35,098 nucleotides of DNA. It comes from an uncultured Lachnospiraceae bacterium (GTDB lineage Bacteria > Bacillota > Clostridia > TANB77 > CAG-508). The stretch spans positions 1 through 35,098 of the forward strand of contig CAMEHU010000016.1 of NCBI GenBank assembly GCA_945917765.1. The letters are read 5' to 3'. Made by a program: the position numbers and the translations under genes. Each line of letters opens with the position of its first letter. The stretch's first letter is position 1. A model generated the notes under the pieces. That model made no database searches, was not told the origin of the DNA, and was given only the letters and a program-made list of their open reading frames with translations. Below are positions 16,284-26,182 of the stretch, in pieces.

Positions 16284-17576
16284 TTATCGTCCAATTGAAT
16301 AATATTCTACTCCGTTTGAATTCATAATATCTTTGTCGTATATATTTCTTCCATCATATACTAAAGGTGTTTTCATTATATTTTTATACGTTCGTGGAGA
16401 AATATCTTTTATTTCATCCCACTCCGTAAAAATGAAACAAGCATTGGCTTTATCTAATGCATCTTTTGGATTTTCTGTATAATGTATTTGATTTTTAAAC
16501 ATCCTCTTTGCATTGTTCATTCCAACAGGATCATACAAATAAATATCAGCCCCATTTTTTAATAATAATTCTATGTTTTTTATGGCAGGTGCTTCTCGTA
16601 AATCATCTGTGCCAGGTTTAAATGTAATACCCAACACTGCAATTTTTAAGCCATTAAATGTAATCAGCCTATTGGATGCCTTTTGGTATAATTTTAGTTT
16701 TTGATTTTCATTAACATCAACAGCTGCTTCAATCGTTTTTAATGTATATCCATGTTGTTTAGCAATGTATTTTAATGCTTTAGTATCTTTTGGGAAACAA
16801 CTTCCTCCATATCCAATTCCTGCATGTAAAAAACTACTGCCTATTCTAGGATCATAACTCATTCCTTCAGCAGTATCTTCTATATCAGCTCCGACTAATT
16901 CACATAGATTGGCAATATCATTCATATACGATATCTTTAAAGCTAAGAAATTATTTGAAGCATATTTGATCATTTCTGCACTTCGTCTGCTTACAGATAC
17001 GATAGGTAAATTAAATGGCTTATAAATTTCTTTTAATATACTTTCCGCTTTACTGCTTTCAGTTCCTATAACTATTCTTTTTGCATTTAATGTATCTCTA
17101 ACAGCATATCCTTGTGATAGAAATTCTGGATTACTTGCAACCTCGATTTTTACATTATGTGTTAATGAATCTTTAATAAACTGCTCTACCTTATCATTAG
17201 TTCCAACTGGAACAGTTGATTTTACAACAACTAAGCAGTCTTTTTCTACATTTTCTGCAATTTGGCGTGATACAGTAGCAACATATGATAAATTTGCAGA
17301 ACCATCTTCTTGTTCTGGAGTACCTACACCAATAAAAATTGCATCTGCATCTCTATATGCACTTTTATAATCAGTGGTATAGTCAAGTCTGCCGGCATTA
17401 TAATTTTTTACCATTAATTCTTCTAATCCTTCTTCATAAATTGGACTTTTTCCACTTTTCATTACATTAACTTTGTTTCCATCAATATCAACGCATACTA
17501 CGTTATGACCACGTTCTGCAAAACATACCCCTGCTACAAGTCCAACATAACCTGTTCCTGCAACTGCTATTTTCAA
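16284..17576 (-). CDS. ugd: UDP-glucose 6-dehydrogenase
   Basis: Oxidises UDP-glucose to UDP-glucuronate with two NAD. 430 aa from TTG 17576, which follows AAAGGAGGG; the frame extends to 17651 but overlaps the preceding gene without a site. Rossmann motif AVAGTGYVGLVAGVCFAERGH at the start, the segment ASNPEFLSQGYAV, and GYGGSCFPKDTKAL with the catalytic Cys. Last gene of the long cluster, so it probably supplies UDP-glucuronate to the enzymes before it. Confidence 0.95.
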   Translation of the reverse strand: MKIAVAGTGYVGLVAGVCFAERGHNVVCVDIDGNKVNVMKSGKSPIYEEGLEELMVKNYNAGRLDYTTDYKSAYRDADAIFIGVGTPEQEDGSANLSYVATVSRQIAENVEKDCLVVVKSTVPVGTNDKVEQFIKDSLTHNVKIEVASNPEFLSQGYAVRDTLNAKRIVIGTESSKAESILKEIYKPFNLPIVSVSRRSAEMIKYASNNFLALKISYMNDIANLCELVGADIEDTAEGMSYDPRIGSSFLHAGIGYGGSCFPKDTKALKYIAKQHGYTLKTIEAAVDVNENQKLKLYQKASNRLITFNGLKIAVLGITFKPGTDDLREAPAIKNIELLLKNGADIYLYDPVGMNNAKRMFKNQIHYTENPKDALDKANACFIFTEWDEIKDISPRTYKNIMKTPLVYDGRNIYDKDIMNSNGVEYYSIGR

Positions 17577-17595
17577 TTTGTTAAATTTCCCTCCT

Positions 17596-18573
17596 TTATT
17601 GGTATAATTCAATAGTTTTTTCATACCAATCAACAAAGTTTTTAATTCCATCTTTAAAAGTAGTCTTTGGTTGATAATTTAATAGTTTTTTTGCTTTTGT
17701 TATATCGGCAAAAGTTCTAGTCACATCTCCAGGTTGCATTGGCATTCGTTTTATTTTGGGTTGTTTTTCTAAAACTTCACCTATTGTATTTATCATATCA
17801 ATTAATGATATTGGTGAGGAATTTCCTAAATTTATTATTTCGTATACTTCTGAATTATCTTGAACATAATTACAAGAACTTATTATTCCTTTTACAATAT
17901 CATCAATGTAAGTATAATCTCTTGAAGTTGTACCATCCCCAAACATAGGTATTTCCTTATCTTCCATCATTAATCTTGTAAACTTGTTTATTGCTAAATC
18001 TGGTCTTTGTTTAGGTCCGTATACAGTAAAAAATCTTAACATGATTACGTTCATATTATATAGTTTATGATAAACATGTGTCATAACTTCATTAGCTTTT
18101 TTTGTAGCAGCATAAGGACTTATAGCATAATCAACTATCATATCTTCTTTGAAAGGTGTGTCTTTGCAATTTCCATAGACACTACTAGATGAAGCCATAA
18201 CTAATTTATTATTATTATGTTTTTTCATTTCTTCTAACAAATTTTGTGTTCCTAAACAATTTACTTCTTGGTAAAGTACAGGATTTTCTATTGATGGTCT
18301 TACTCCAGCCATAGCTGCTAAATGTACAACTATATCTATATGATTTTCATTAAAAATTTTCTTTAATATGTTCCTATCTCTTATATCTCCCTCATATAAA
18401 ACAACATTTTTACTTTGAATTAAATCTAAAATATTATTACGTTTTATTTTAGGATCATAAAAATCACAGAAGTTGTCTAATATTATAACTTTATTACCTA
18501 ATTCAAGTAGTTCTTTAGATAAAGTTGAGCCAATGAATCCTGCTCCTCCTGTTATTAAATACTCTTTCATCAT
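17596..18573 (-). CDS. NAD-dependent epimerase, UDP-glucuronate 4-epimerase-like
   Basis: 325 aa extended short-chain dehydrogenase. Visible: N-terminal GGAGFIGS, the segment HLAAMAGVRPSIENP, SSSSVYG, the catalytic YAATK, and RFFTVYGPKQRPDLA, typical of UDP-glucuronate 4-epimerases. It would convert UDP-glucuronate to UDP-galacturonate, which fits its place next to ugd (19 nt apart). Other UDP-sugar epimerase activities cannot be excluded. Confidence 0.88.
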   Translation of the reverse strand: MMKEYLITGGAGFIGSTLSKELLELGNKVIILDNFCDFYDPKIKRNNILDLIQSKNVVLYEGDIRDRNILKKIFNENHIDIVVHLAAMAGVRPSIENPVLYQEVNCLGTQNLLEEMKKHNNNKLVMASSSSVYGNCKDTPFKEDMIVDYAISPYAATKKANEVMTHVYHKLYNMNVIMLRFFTVYGPKQRPDLAINKFTRLMMEDKEIPMFGDGTTSRDYTYIDDIVKGIISSCNYVQDNSEVYEIINLGNSSPISLIDMINTIGEVLEKQPKIKRMPMQPGDVTRTFADITKAKKLLNYQPKTTFKDGIKNFVDWYEKTIELYQ

Positions 18574-18606
18574 TTCACCACCATTTAAAATAAAAATATT
18601 TAAATT

Positions 18607-19581
18607 TTAGCATTTATCCATATAAATACTCATTTCCTTTGAGAATTCTTTGATTTGCTCTTTATAATCAACACCGACACTTATACCATTGAAATAGTTA
18701 TAGAATTCTAATAAGCACTCATACATATTGTCATCTACATCAATATTAATTTCCTTAATCACATCACTATTTTTATAAATTTTTATAGTTCCTGATTTTA
18801 ATTTGTTTAAGTCCTTATCATATATAAAATATTCGCCTTGTACGATAATATCATTATCACAAACAACTGTTACTTCTCTTACAGTAGTATTGGTAGTTAA
18901 ATCACTTTCATGTATAACAAGAATATCATCTTTTTTAGTAATAATTTTTCCATATCCATGTTTTTCTAATACGACATCTCCTTGTTTTATTGATTTCTCA
19001 TCCAATGCTAATAATTTTGTAGGTCTATTTCCAAGTATATATTGAGTAATGTATACTTGGTGTGGTATATCTAATTCAATATTTCTAGTTACACTTTTAT
19101 ACATACCTCTTCCTTTGAAACTTTCACTAAGTCTATTTTTAGAAAAGTTAGTATATACCATTTTAGGAGTTAAATTTTCTTTTTCTATAATTTCTTTTAT
19201 TCCAATTGTGATTTTTGAATATACATAATTATGTACCATTACAATGTTAAGTTCTTCATTCTCTTTAAAGAATTCTTCTTTTACAATAAAAGGCTTTTCA
19301 ACGATAATATCCTTAATTCCTAATTCTTTACACTGATTAATAATGTCCAAAAAAACACTTTTTGGAGTACAAATATCAACTATTATATTAGATATATCCA
19401 AGTTATTATTGATTATAGCATCATTAATTGTTGGATAAACTTTTTGAACATCAATATTTTCATTTTTCATTTTTTCACTTATATCAACAAAAAACAATTT
19501 TCCAATATTTTTAAATTTTTTGTAAGAAAAATAATGTAAAAATCCAGCTTTTCCTGTACCGACTATTATAACATCTTTCAT
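18607..19581 (-). CDS. Gfo/Idh/MocA-family oxidoreductase
   Basis: 324 aa. N-terminal Rossmann fold beginning DVIIVGTGKAGFLHY, the segment IVDICTPKSV, and the family signature IVEKPF at about residues 92-97, followed by a less conserved C-terminal domain. Members oxidise or reduce sugars, sugar acids or cyclitols with a nicotinamide cofactor. AAGGAGTG lies before the ATG. In this cluster it probably acts on a UDP-glucuronate- or inositol-derived intermediate. Confidence 0.82.
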   Translation of the reverse strand: MKDVIIVGTGKAGFLHYFSYKKFKNIGKLFFVDISEKMKNENIDVQKVYPTINDAIINNNLDISNIIVDICTPKSVFLDIINQCKELGIKDIIVEKPFIVKEEFFKENEELNIVMVHNYVYSKITIGIKEIIEKENLTPKMVYTNFSKNRLSESFKGRGMYKSVTRNIELDIPHQVYITQYILGNRPTKLLALDEKSIKQGDVVLEKHGYGKIITKKDDILVIHESDLTTNTTVREVTVVCDNDIIVQGEYFIYDKDLNKLKSGTIKIYKNSDVIKEINIDVDDNMYECLLEFYNYFNGISVGVDYKEQIKEFSKEMSIYMDKC

Positions 19582-19595
19582 AATTATTACACTCC

Positions 19596-20621
19596 TTATA
19601 AATTTAATAATCTATTTGAAATTTCTTCAGCTTTTTCTTTTAAATCTCTACATATATTCGTTCTATAAAATGCAAAATTTAATAATTCTTTTTTATTCTT
19701 TACATCTTTGAAATATTCTTCATATCCATATGTACTCCTAGCTAATTGTACCAAATACACGTAGGGTAAATATTTAAGGTCATTTTTATTTAATTTAATA
19801 ACTTTCATTATTTCTTTTGTATAATCAACTAAATTTTGAACGTTAATCTTTCCATTTTTGGCTTCTTTATCTATATAGTTATATGATCTCATTATTTCCC
19901 ATACAATAGGAAGCTTCTTAACTTTGATAAAATCTAAAATAGCTCGTACTTTATTGTTGTCATCATATATAAATTGAAGGCAACTATAATCTCCGTGAGA
20001 TACCTTATGCGTTATTTTTTCTACTTCAGAATGCTCTAACTTATTTTTTAAATTTATCAGTAAATCTTTTTTAAATAGTATATCATTCTTTATTTTTACA
20101 TCAATATCAGTATCACCTAATTTGTCCAATATAGAATCATATTTTTTTGTCACTCTATTTACTTCTTCATCACAAAACCAATCTCTTACATTAAGACTAT
20201 CCTCTATTTCAAATTCTTCAAAATTCTTGATTATTTTACCCAAGTAGTTAGCTGATTCTAGTAATTCTTCGTGATTTCCTTCATTTTTTTGGCAAGTAGT
20301 CCCTTTAATAAAACGCTGCATAATTACAACTCTACCTTTATGCTTGAAATAATAGTTATTATTATTGCACTTAACATATTCTGGTAAAGGTATTGTTGAT
20401 TTTTTAGTTAAATATTGAATTGCATTTATTTCTCTTAATACATCTTTTTCATTATATTTGGATTGAAATTCTTTTAATATGTATTGGTCTTCTTTAGAGT
20501 ATAACTTATAAATATTTGCACTACCATTTGTTATGATTTCAATATTATCAACCTTGATATTGAAATTTTCCAACACTTCCCTACATAATTCTTTTTTTGA
20601 AAATGTTGATTCTTCTATCAT
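19596..20621 (-). CDS. APH-type phosphotransferase, copy 1
   Basis: 341 aa kinase-like fold of the aminoglycoside/choline kinase and CotS type. Nucleotide-binding NGSANIYKLYS, the Lys in QYILKEF, the catalytic-loop SHGDYSCLQFIYD, and the metal-binding position AILDFIKVKKLP, where DFE is seen in copy 2. It closely resembles the gene at 27116, including PIVWEIMRSYNYIDKEAK. Starts 2 nt after the upstream gene. Probably phosphorylates a small hydroxyl compound; substrate unknown. Confidence 0.82.
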   Translation of the reverse strand: MIEESTFSKKELCREVLENFNIKVDNIEIITNGSANIYKLYSKEDQYILKEFQSKYNEKDVLREINAIQYLTKKSTIPLPEYVKCNNNNYYFKHKGRVVIMQRFIKGTTCQKNEGNHEELLESANYLGKIIKNFEEFEIEDSLNVRDWFCDEEVNRVTKKYDSILDKLGDTDIDVKIKNDILFKKDLLINLKNKLEHSEVEKITHKVSHGDYSCLQFIYDDNNKVRAILDFIKVKKLPIVWEIMRSYNYIDKEAKNGKINVQNLVDYTKEIMKVIKLNKNDLKYLPYVYLVQLARSTYGYEEYFKDVKNKKELLNFAFYRTNICRDLKEKAEEISNRLLNL

Positions 20622-20623
20622 TT

Positions 20624-21391
20624 TTATCTCACTCCTAATTCATTCAAAATTTTAGTTTTATCCCCTCTTACATCTACAAATTGTATTTCTGTATCTGCTA
20701 GATTTTCTAAAAAAATTCTTACAAACATATTTGTATTGTATAGAGTCACGTTCTCTGTAAATATAGGCATAGTACAATTCCAGTTACAAAACTGTGATAA
20801 ATTTTTTATTTTATGGTACATATTGCTATTATAATTAAATGAAGTTTCACCATTATCACATAAACCTACTATTCTAATAATTTGATTTATTTTTATTTCT
20901 TTCTTCGACTTTTCTGAAGCTAATAATTCCGAGCTATTTTTGCTCAATCCAAATCTAGAACCTATCTTTTGATATAACTCTCCATCCTTGACCTGTAACC
21001 AAGTTTGGTCTGTTGAATTAATCTCATACCCTTTTTCAGTAAAAGCATTAGCTAATGTTGTTTTACCTTGTCCAAAATTTCCAACTATTAGTTTTCCAAC
21101 ATTATTCTTGCTGACAACTACAGAATGTATAAACATGTTATTTTCGTTGTTAATAAGACTAGCTATGACATTGCAAATTATAGGATATATGTCTGTTTTC
21201 ACAACTTTGTTATTTAATACTTTATATTGTTTATTAATGCTCATTTCAACTTTATTGTTTTTAAAATATAGAAAATTATCAGGTTTGTCATTAGTAATTT
21301 CAAATTGAGAGAATCTTCCAAATATAAAATCATTAAATTCTTCAATCTCATTTGTTACTTCTAGACATTTTCCGTTAATTTTATACTTCAT
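20624..21391 (-). CDS. HprK-like P-loop protein, copy 1
   Basis: 255 aa. Walker A GNFGQGKTTLANAF at about residue 108, preceded by the segment NMFIHSVVVSKNN, an arrangement like HPr kinase/phosphorylase-related proteins (NTPase domain preceded by HS or HGxx). The C-terminal half is less conserved. It overlaps the preceding gene by 11 nt. HprK-like proteins phosphorylate small molecules or peptides in several biosynthetic clusters. A similar P-loop protein is encoded at 25109. Confidence 0.68.
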   Translation of the reverse strand: MKYKINGKCLEVTNEIEEFNDFIFGRFSQFEITNDKPDNFLYFKNNKVEMSINKQYKVLNNKVVKTDIYPIICNVIASLINNENNMFIHSVVVSKNNVGKLIVGNFGQGKTTLANAFTEKGYEINSTDQTWLQVKDGELYQKIGSRFGLSKNSSELLASEKSKKEIKINQIIRIVGLCDNGETSFNYNSNMYHKIKNLSQFCNWNCTMPIFTENVTLYNTNMFVRIFLENLADTEIQFVDVRGDKTKILNELGVR

Positions 21392-22832
21392 ATCTTATTA
21401 CCTCTATAAAATTATTTTTACTTTCTAATATCTTGTTAACAATATTTGTTTCATCCATATATATATTTACAAATTTTTCAAAATTGTATTTTTTGTTTTC
21501 GTTCAACAATTCTTTAAATAATTTTCTTCTTTCGTCCATAGTATGACCATTTAATTCATGACCTCCAAATATTTTAAGATTTTTTCTATGAATATCTAGA
21601 GGATCAATTAAATATTCTGCATCCCTTGGAGTTCCTAATAATATTAATGTAGAGCCATTGTTTGTGTTGTCAAAAATATCTTTAATAACATTGCTATTAC
21701 CAGTTGCTTCTATATAAGTATTATAATTTTTAATTTCATTAACAAATTGTATATTTGAATTAAAAGTTTTATTGAGTTGTTCTAATCCACTAATTTGAAA
21801 TTCTTTTATATCATTCGTTAAAATACTTATATTATGATATCCTTTTTTTAATAAATGCACTAAACACGAAAAGCCTACATTTCCAAATCCAATAATTAAT
21901 ATATCATCTTTTATAAAGTTCGTTATTGAATCTATAGTTAAAGCACTCATTAATTCAAATCTAGAAACAGCAATATTCCTAATATCGTAGTTTTCGCTTA
22001 GCTCAAACGAGTCTTTGTATGTATCTATATATCTGTCATAATGTCTTGCTAGAATTAAATGTCGCTTTCCGTTTTCATTCTTAGTTATTCCCATATATCC
22101 TTTACTTCCATATTTTTCAGTGCCTCTTGAAACTATTGAATATTCTATATCTCTTTTTGCATTATTAAGAACTTTATCAAGTTTTATATACATTTCTGGA
22201 ATATGGTAACCAATTTCTTCTATCTTGTGAGCATCACTTCCCAAGGTATATGTGGTATTATATTTTTTAAATAAACTAATCATATATTCTAGTTGATGTA
22301 AATCCCATCTTGAACGTTCACTTGTATTAATCTCAACTATAATATTTTTTTGTGATGCTACTTTTACAATTTCTTCAATCATATCTGTATAGTCTTCGTA
22401 TTCTTTTCTTAATTTTAAATGTCCTATAATATTAAGAGGATATATGTTTAGCATATCTAAATTAGCTTGTAAATAATCTTTGTAATCTGCTTTTGACATT
22501 CCATGAACAGAACCGATTATTAAATCTACACCAGATTCAGTTATATTTTTTAATTCTTTCTTTTTAAAATCTTCATCATAAGAAAAATCTGATTCTATAC
22601 CAGATTTTATTTCCATATCTGGATACTCTCTTCTAACTATATTGATATTAGCTAAAAAAGTTTTAATAACTTCTGGATTATTTAATACAGGTGTATGTTT
22701 AGGTGACATTCTATTTCCATGATCTAGAAATAAAACTTTATTTATGTTTAATTCTCTACATTTTTCTACATATTCTCTCATAATATTTATATCTGTAACA
22801 CCAGCTTTTAGGTGTATATGCATATCTTCCAT
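21381..22832 (-). CDS. PHP phosphoesterase fused to an MDR-type dehydrogenase domain
   Basis: 483 aa. Residues 1-215 form a PHP domain: MHIHLKAG, FLDHGN, GIESDF, SVHGMS and GSDAHK, like histidinol-phosphate phosphatases. From about residue 230 the sequence turns into a medium-chain dehydrogenase: SRGTEKYGSKGYMG near its start, then a Rossmann motif ILIIGFGNVGFSCLVHLL, with a final FGGHELNGHT segment. I know of no standard fusion of these two. It suggests dephosphorylation and oxidation of the same intermediate. No frameshift or stop marks the junction. Confidence 0.78.
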   Translation of the reverse strand: MEDMHIHLKAGVTDINIMREYVEKCRELNINKVLFLDHGNRMSPKHTPVLNNPEVIKTFLANINIVRREYPDMEIKSGIESDFSYDEDFKKKELKNITESGVDLIIGSVHGMSKADYKDYLQANLDMLNIYPLNIIGHLKLRKEYEDYTDMIEEIVKVASQKNIIVEINTSERSRWDLHQLEYMISLFKKYNTTYTLGSDAHKIEEIGYHIPEMYIKLDKVLNNAKRDIEYSIVSRGTEKYGSKGYMGITKNENGKRHLILARHYDRYIDTYKDSFELSENYDIRNIAVSRFELMSALTIDSITNFIKDDILIIGFGNVGFSCLVHLLKKGYHNISILTNDIKEFQISGLEQLNKTFNSNIQFVNEIKNYNTYIEATGNSNVIKDIFDNTNNGSTLILLGTPRDAEYLIDPLDIHRKNLKIFGGHELNGHTMDERRKLFKELLNENKKYNFEKFVNIYMDETNIVNKILESKNNFIEVIRYEV

Positions 22833-22841
22833 ATTAATTCA

Positions 22842-24284
22842 CTACCTTTTCCTAAAATATAAATCATAGTACAATTCTAAGATTTCAGATTCATCTATCC
22901 ATTTATCAACTATATCTAATTCAACTTGATTATCTAAATTATCATTACTATTTATTATCTTATCTGTTACTACTAATTGACTTGCTTTAAATATATCATT
23001 AGATTTGTTTGGTATTGCTTCAGAGTCAAATAAATTTACAGATCTTCCGTTTCCTAATACCGTTATTCTTTTTCCATTAATTTTATATTGAGTACCATAT
23101 CTTGGTATTTCTAAATATTGACAACCTTCTTTCTCTAATTCTCTAAAAATAGAAAGATCTGCAGTTGCACCAGATGTAACAAAAGTTCCATCTTCTAATT
23201 GTTCTACAACTTCTCTACTAATACTATTGTAGCCACTTGCTCCAACTATAATAAATGGCTTTTCATCTTTTACTGCATCTTCTAAAGTTCTATAAGTTAT
23301 GAACCCTTTTTCAGCAGCATCTATACATTTCATAACATCTGGTTCAATAACAATAACTTTAGCACCGTATTGTCTATATCTTTCGGCTAAAACCTCTCCT
23401 AAATCTCCATATCCTAATTGTATAAGTGTTCTACCTACTAATTTTTCTCCACCTAATAATTCTATTGTTCTTGTAAAAATTGTATTTGCTATTTCTTTAT
23501 ATGTAATAAATCTTTTTAATTTTGATTTAGCTACATTCAATACAGGATAAGATAATTCATCTGCTTTTAAATCACTAATTCTTTTTAATCCTGTAACAGT
23601 TAGTTCAACAAAAGCTTCAACATTATCATAGCTATGTAATGTAAGAATCTTAGAAACTATAGCGCCATCATCAAGAATAACAATTCTTTTATCTTTTCTT
23701 TTATCTATAAATTCTTTTACTAACTTTTTGCCATCTTCTAAAAGAATATCATTTGCAACAGCTGTATTATCAAGTACATCAACATTATATCCCAATTTTT
23801 TGAATGTTTCTGTTATTTCATCTCTGTGTTTTGTACTATCACCTTTATCAATAGCTAAAATATCTTCTGGCTTTACTCCCATTCTAACAAATGAATTCAA
23901 TAAACCAACATTTTCTTCTAGGAAGTGATCTCTCCATATAATTGCAATACCTTCTAGGTTTTTAGTTCTTTTTTCAGAGTAAGCTTTTAATATTGGCATT
24001 GCTTCTTCAATAGCTTTTATTTCTTCGTCAGTATAAGCAGTACAAATATTTCTTATAGATTTTTTTAATTCTTGATTATTTCCATTGTAGTTAATAATTG
24101 TTTGGTTCTTTACAAAATATGGAACTGAAAAGCTTCTTAATCCTACATTTTTTTCTTCAAATATAATTTCTTCATTATTAACTTTAATTTTATTATTCTC
24201 CTTTTGTAAAACTACAGTTTCGTTTACATTTTTTTCTAAATCGGATATAAATTTTTCTACAACATCATAATATATTTTTTTCAT
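22842..24284 (-). CDS. S-adenosylhomocysteine hydrolase-like NAD-binding protein
   Basis: 480 aa. The central part (about 270-380) resembles the NAD-binding domain of adenosylhomocysteinase: LVGRTLIQLGYGDLGEVLA followed by YGAKVIVIEPDVMKCIDAAEKGF and the segment FIIVGASGYNSI. The catalytic N-terminal half does not show the usual adenosylhomocysteinase motifs, so it is probably a paralogue with a different substrate. GGAGGG precedes the ATG. Activity unknown. Confidence 0.7.
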   Translation of the reverse strand: MKKIYYDVVEKFISDLEKNVNETVVLQKENNKIKVNNEEIIFEEKNVGLRSFSVPYFVKNQTIINYNGNNQELKKSIRNICTAYTDEEIKAIEEAMPILKAYSEKRTKNLEGIAIIWRDHFLEENVGLLNSFVRMGVKPEDILAIDKGDSTKHRDEITETFKKLGYNVDVLDNTAVANDILLEDGKKLVKEFIDKRKDKRIVILDDGAIVSKILTLHSYDNVEAFVELTVTGLKRISDLKADELSYPVLNVAKSKLKRFITYKEIANTIFTRTIELLGGEKLVGRTLIQLGYGDLGEVLAERYRQYGAKVIVIEPDVMKCIDAAEKGFITYRTLEDAVKDEKPFIIVGASGYNSISREVVEQLEDGTFVTSGATADLSIFRELEKEGCQYLEIPRYGTQYKINGKRITVLGNGRSVNLFDSEAIPNKSNDIFKASQLVVTDKIINSNDNLDNQVELDIVDKWIDESEILELYYDLYFRKR

Positions 24285-24318
24285 TATAATCCCTCCAAAA
24301 ATTTTTTAAATACTATTA

Positions 24319-25107
24319 TTAATTAATTTCTATATTTAACTCTTTAGTAATAGCATAAAAATTATCCATAGACTTTAAAAATAATTCTCTTTTTGTTTTT
24401 CCACTATTATTCATTGGCAAATGAGTTTCTATTGAAATAATGCCATCAAATCCATCTTCTTTTATTATTTTCATAAATTTTACAATTCCAATATCTCCTT
24501 CACCTAAGTATGCATACTTGTCTTCTTTTAAATCATAGTCCCTCAAATGAATATATGTAATTCTTTCTTTAGATTTCTCGTACCACTCAAATACATCATG
24601 CCCTTCTAAAAATGAATTTGATAAATCATAAATAATATTTATGTTACTCTGTTTTTTTATTATTTTATAACAGTCGTATGGAGTTTCTGCATATGTTTTT
24701 CTTTCATTCTCCATTAAAAGTTCAATATTATTTTCTTGCGCGATTGTGCATAATCTTTCCAAGTCTTCTGAACTGATACGATCATTTGGATTTTCTGCAA
24801 TATTAGAAAAGATTCTCAAGTACTTATTTTTAAATATTTTGCTTATTTCAATATACATATTAAATAGTTCCATTTTTCTTTCGTATGGAAATGTTTTTTT
24901 CCCAACAGGACTATCTAATGTTACAACATTTATTTTGTTATCATCTAATATTTTCTTAAAATTTAATAATTCTTCTTTTGAAAATTCCCAAAGATATTTA
25001 TCATCTATTTTTCTAATCTCAATATTGTGTATTTTTCCTTGTTTCATACTCTCAATTTGTTCTTGTAAACTTGTTCCAATTTCATCAGCAACAACTGCTA
25101 ATTTCAT
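24319..25107 (-). CDS. Sugar phosphate isomerase/epimerase-like TIM barrel
   Basis: 262 aa of the AP-endonuclease-2/xylose-isomerase-like fold. Metal-site pattern: ELLMENER, NIIYDLSN, YIHLRDYD, and IISIETHLPM near the end. Family members include inosose dehydratase and hexulose epimerases. It starts 1 nt after the previous stop and shares AGGAGGG with it. It probably isomerises or dehydrates a sugar or cyclitol in the pathway. Confidence 0.78.
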   Translation of the reverse strand: MKLAVVADEIGTSLQEQIESMKQGKIHNIEIRKIDDKYLWEFSKEELLNFKKILDDNKINVVTLDSPVGKKTFPYERKMELFNMYIEISKIFKNKYLRIFSNIAENPNDRISSEDLERLCTIAQENNIELLMENERKTYAETPYDCYKIIKKQSNINIIYDLSNSFLEGHDVFEWYEKSKERITYIHLRDYDLKEDKYAYLGEGDIGIVKFMKIIKEDGFDGIISIETHLPMNNSGKTKRELFLKSMDNFYAITKELNIEIN

Positions 25108-25108
25108 C

Positions 25109-26182
25109 TTAAATCCCTCCTAATTTTTCTATAACCTCAACTGCACTACTCTTTGCTCCATACACTAATTTTTTTATTTTAATATTATCTATAATGCTGT
25201 CAATTAATTTTCTTCTTTCAACCAATAATTCCTCATCAGATTTATCTCTTAACATTAGCCAAGGTTTTCTTAAAGCCTCTCTGTCCTCTGGCGTAAAGTC
25301 TGTACTTTCAAGAAATTCTATTTTTTCATCACGTGTCATATCAAAAACTTCTACATTTTGTATATCAGGTTTAAATCTTGGATATAGTATTAAACTTAAG
25401 TCAGATCTAGCAACCATATATGTATTATTGAATATTTTTTTTGTATCTGATAAAGGTGTATTGCAATCTACTGTATATTCTACAGTTTCATAAGATATTT
25501 TTTTTGTTTTTTCAAGTATATTAGTATCTTTAAAGTACTTATCTAAATGTTCATTATTCTTAACTGTTCCCATAGCATAAGTAGTTGCATGTGGAAAATA
25601 ATCCATATTTAAGTTTTTATCAATCAACATCCTATCATTAGATAGAAAACCTTTGTTTTTTTCTAATTCCAAAAATTTTACAGCTAAAGTTGTTTTACCA
25701 CTACCGCTATTTCCTAATAATAGTATACCTTTTCCATTTACCTCAATACCAGTACCATGCATATAATTATATCCTTTATTCTCTTTAATTCTTAAATATA
25801 ATTCTCTTATTATCCTAACTACCCAGTTAGTTGATGTTGTATTATTTTTTTCCACAATAACTGTATAATCTTTTTGGCTTGCTTTTATACATATGTACTC
25901 TTCAGTATTTACCAAGTAATATTTCTTGTTATTTAATATAATTTCTTTATGTGTTTGTTTCTTGAATGTATCATATACCTTTCCATCTGAATTTTTTATC
26001 TTATTTTTTAAATCAATGAATTTTTTAATATCAACAATATATTCAATATTAATGCTTTCTTCTGTATTTGGTTTAAAATCAATAATAGATTCTTTTACTT
26101 TTGAAAGTAGTAAATCATAGTATTCATCTTCAACACTTATATTAAAATTTATATCTGGTAAATTACATCTTATTAACTTCAA
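25109..26182 (-). CDS. HprK-like P-loop kinase, copy 2
   Basis: 357 aa. Walker A LLGNSGSGKTTLAVKFL at about residue 156, preceded by YNYMHGTGIEVNGKG, where the HG motif is typical of HPr kinase-related domains; GFLSNDRMLID follows and resembles the HprK D-D/E site. The start is TTG 26182, overlapping the TGA of the upstream gene, with AGGAGGG before it. A longer relative of the protein at 20624. Probably phosphorylates a small molecule; the target is unknown. Confidence 0.72.
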   Translation of the reverse strand: MKLIRCNLPDINFNISVEDEYYDLLLSKVKESIIDFKPNTEESINIEYIVDIKKFIDLKNKIKNSDGKVYDTFKKQTHKEIILNNKKYYLVNTEEYICIKASQKDYTVIVEKNNTTSTNWVVRIIRELYLRIKENKGYNYMHGTGIEVNGKGILLLGNSGSGKTTLAVKFLELEKNKGFLSNDRMLIDKNLNMDYFPHATTYAMGTVKNNEHLDKYFKDTNILEKTKKISYETVEYTVDCNTPLSDTKKIFNNTYMVARSDLSLILYPRFKPDIQNVEVFDMTRDEKIEFLESTDFTPEDREALRKPWLMLRDKSDEELLVERRKLIDSIIDNIKIKKLVYGAKSSAVEVIEKLGGI

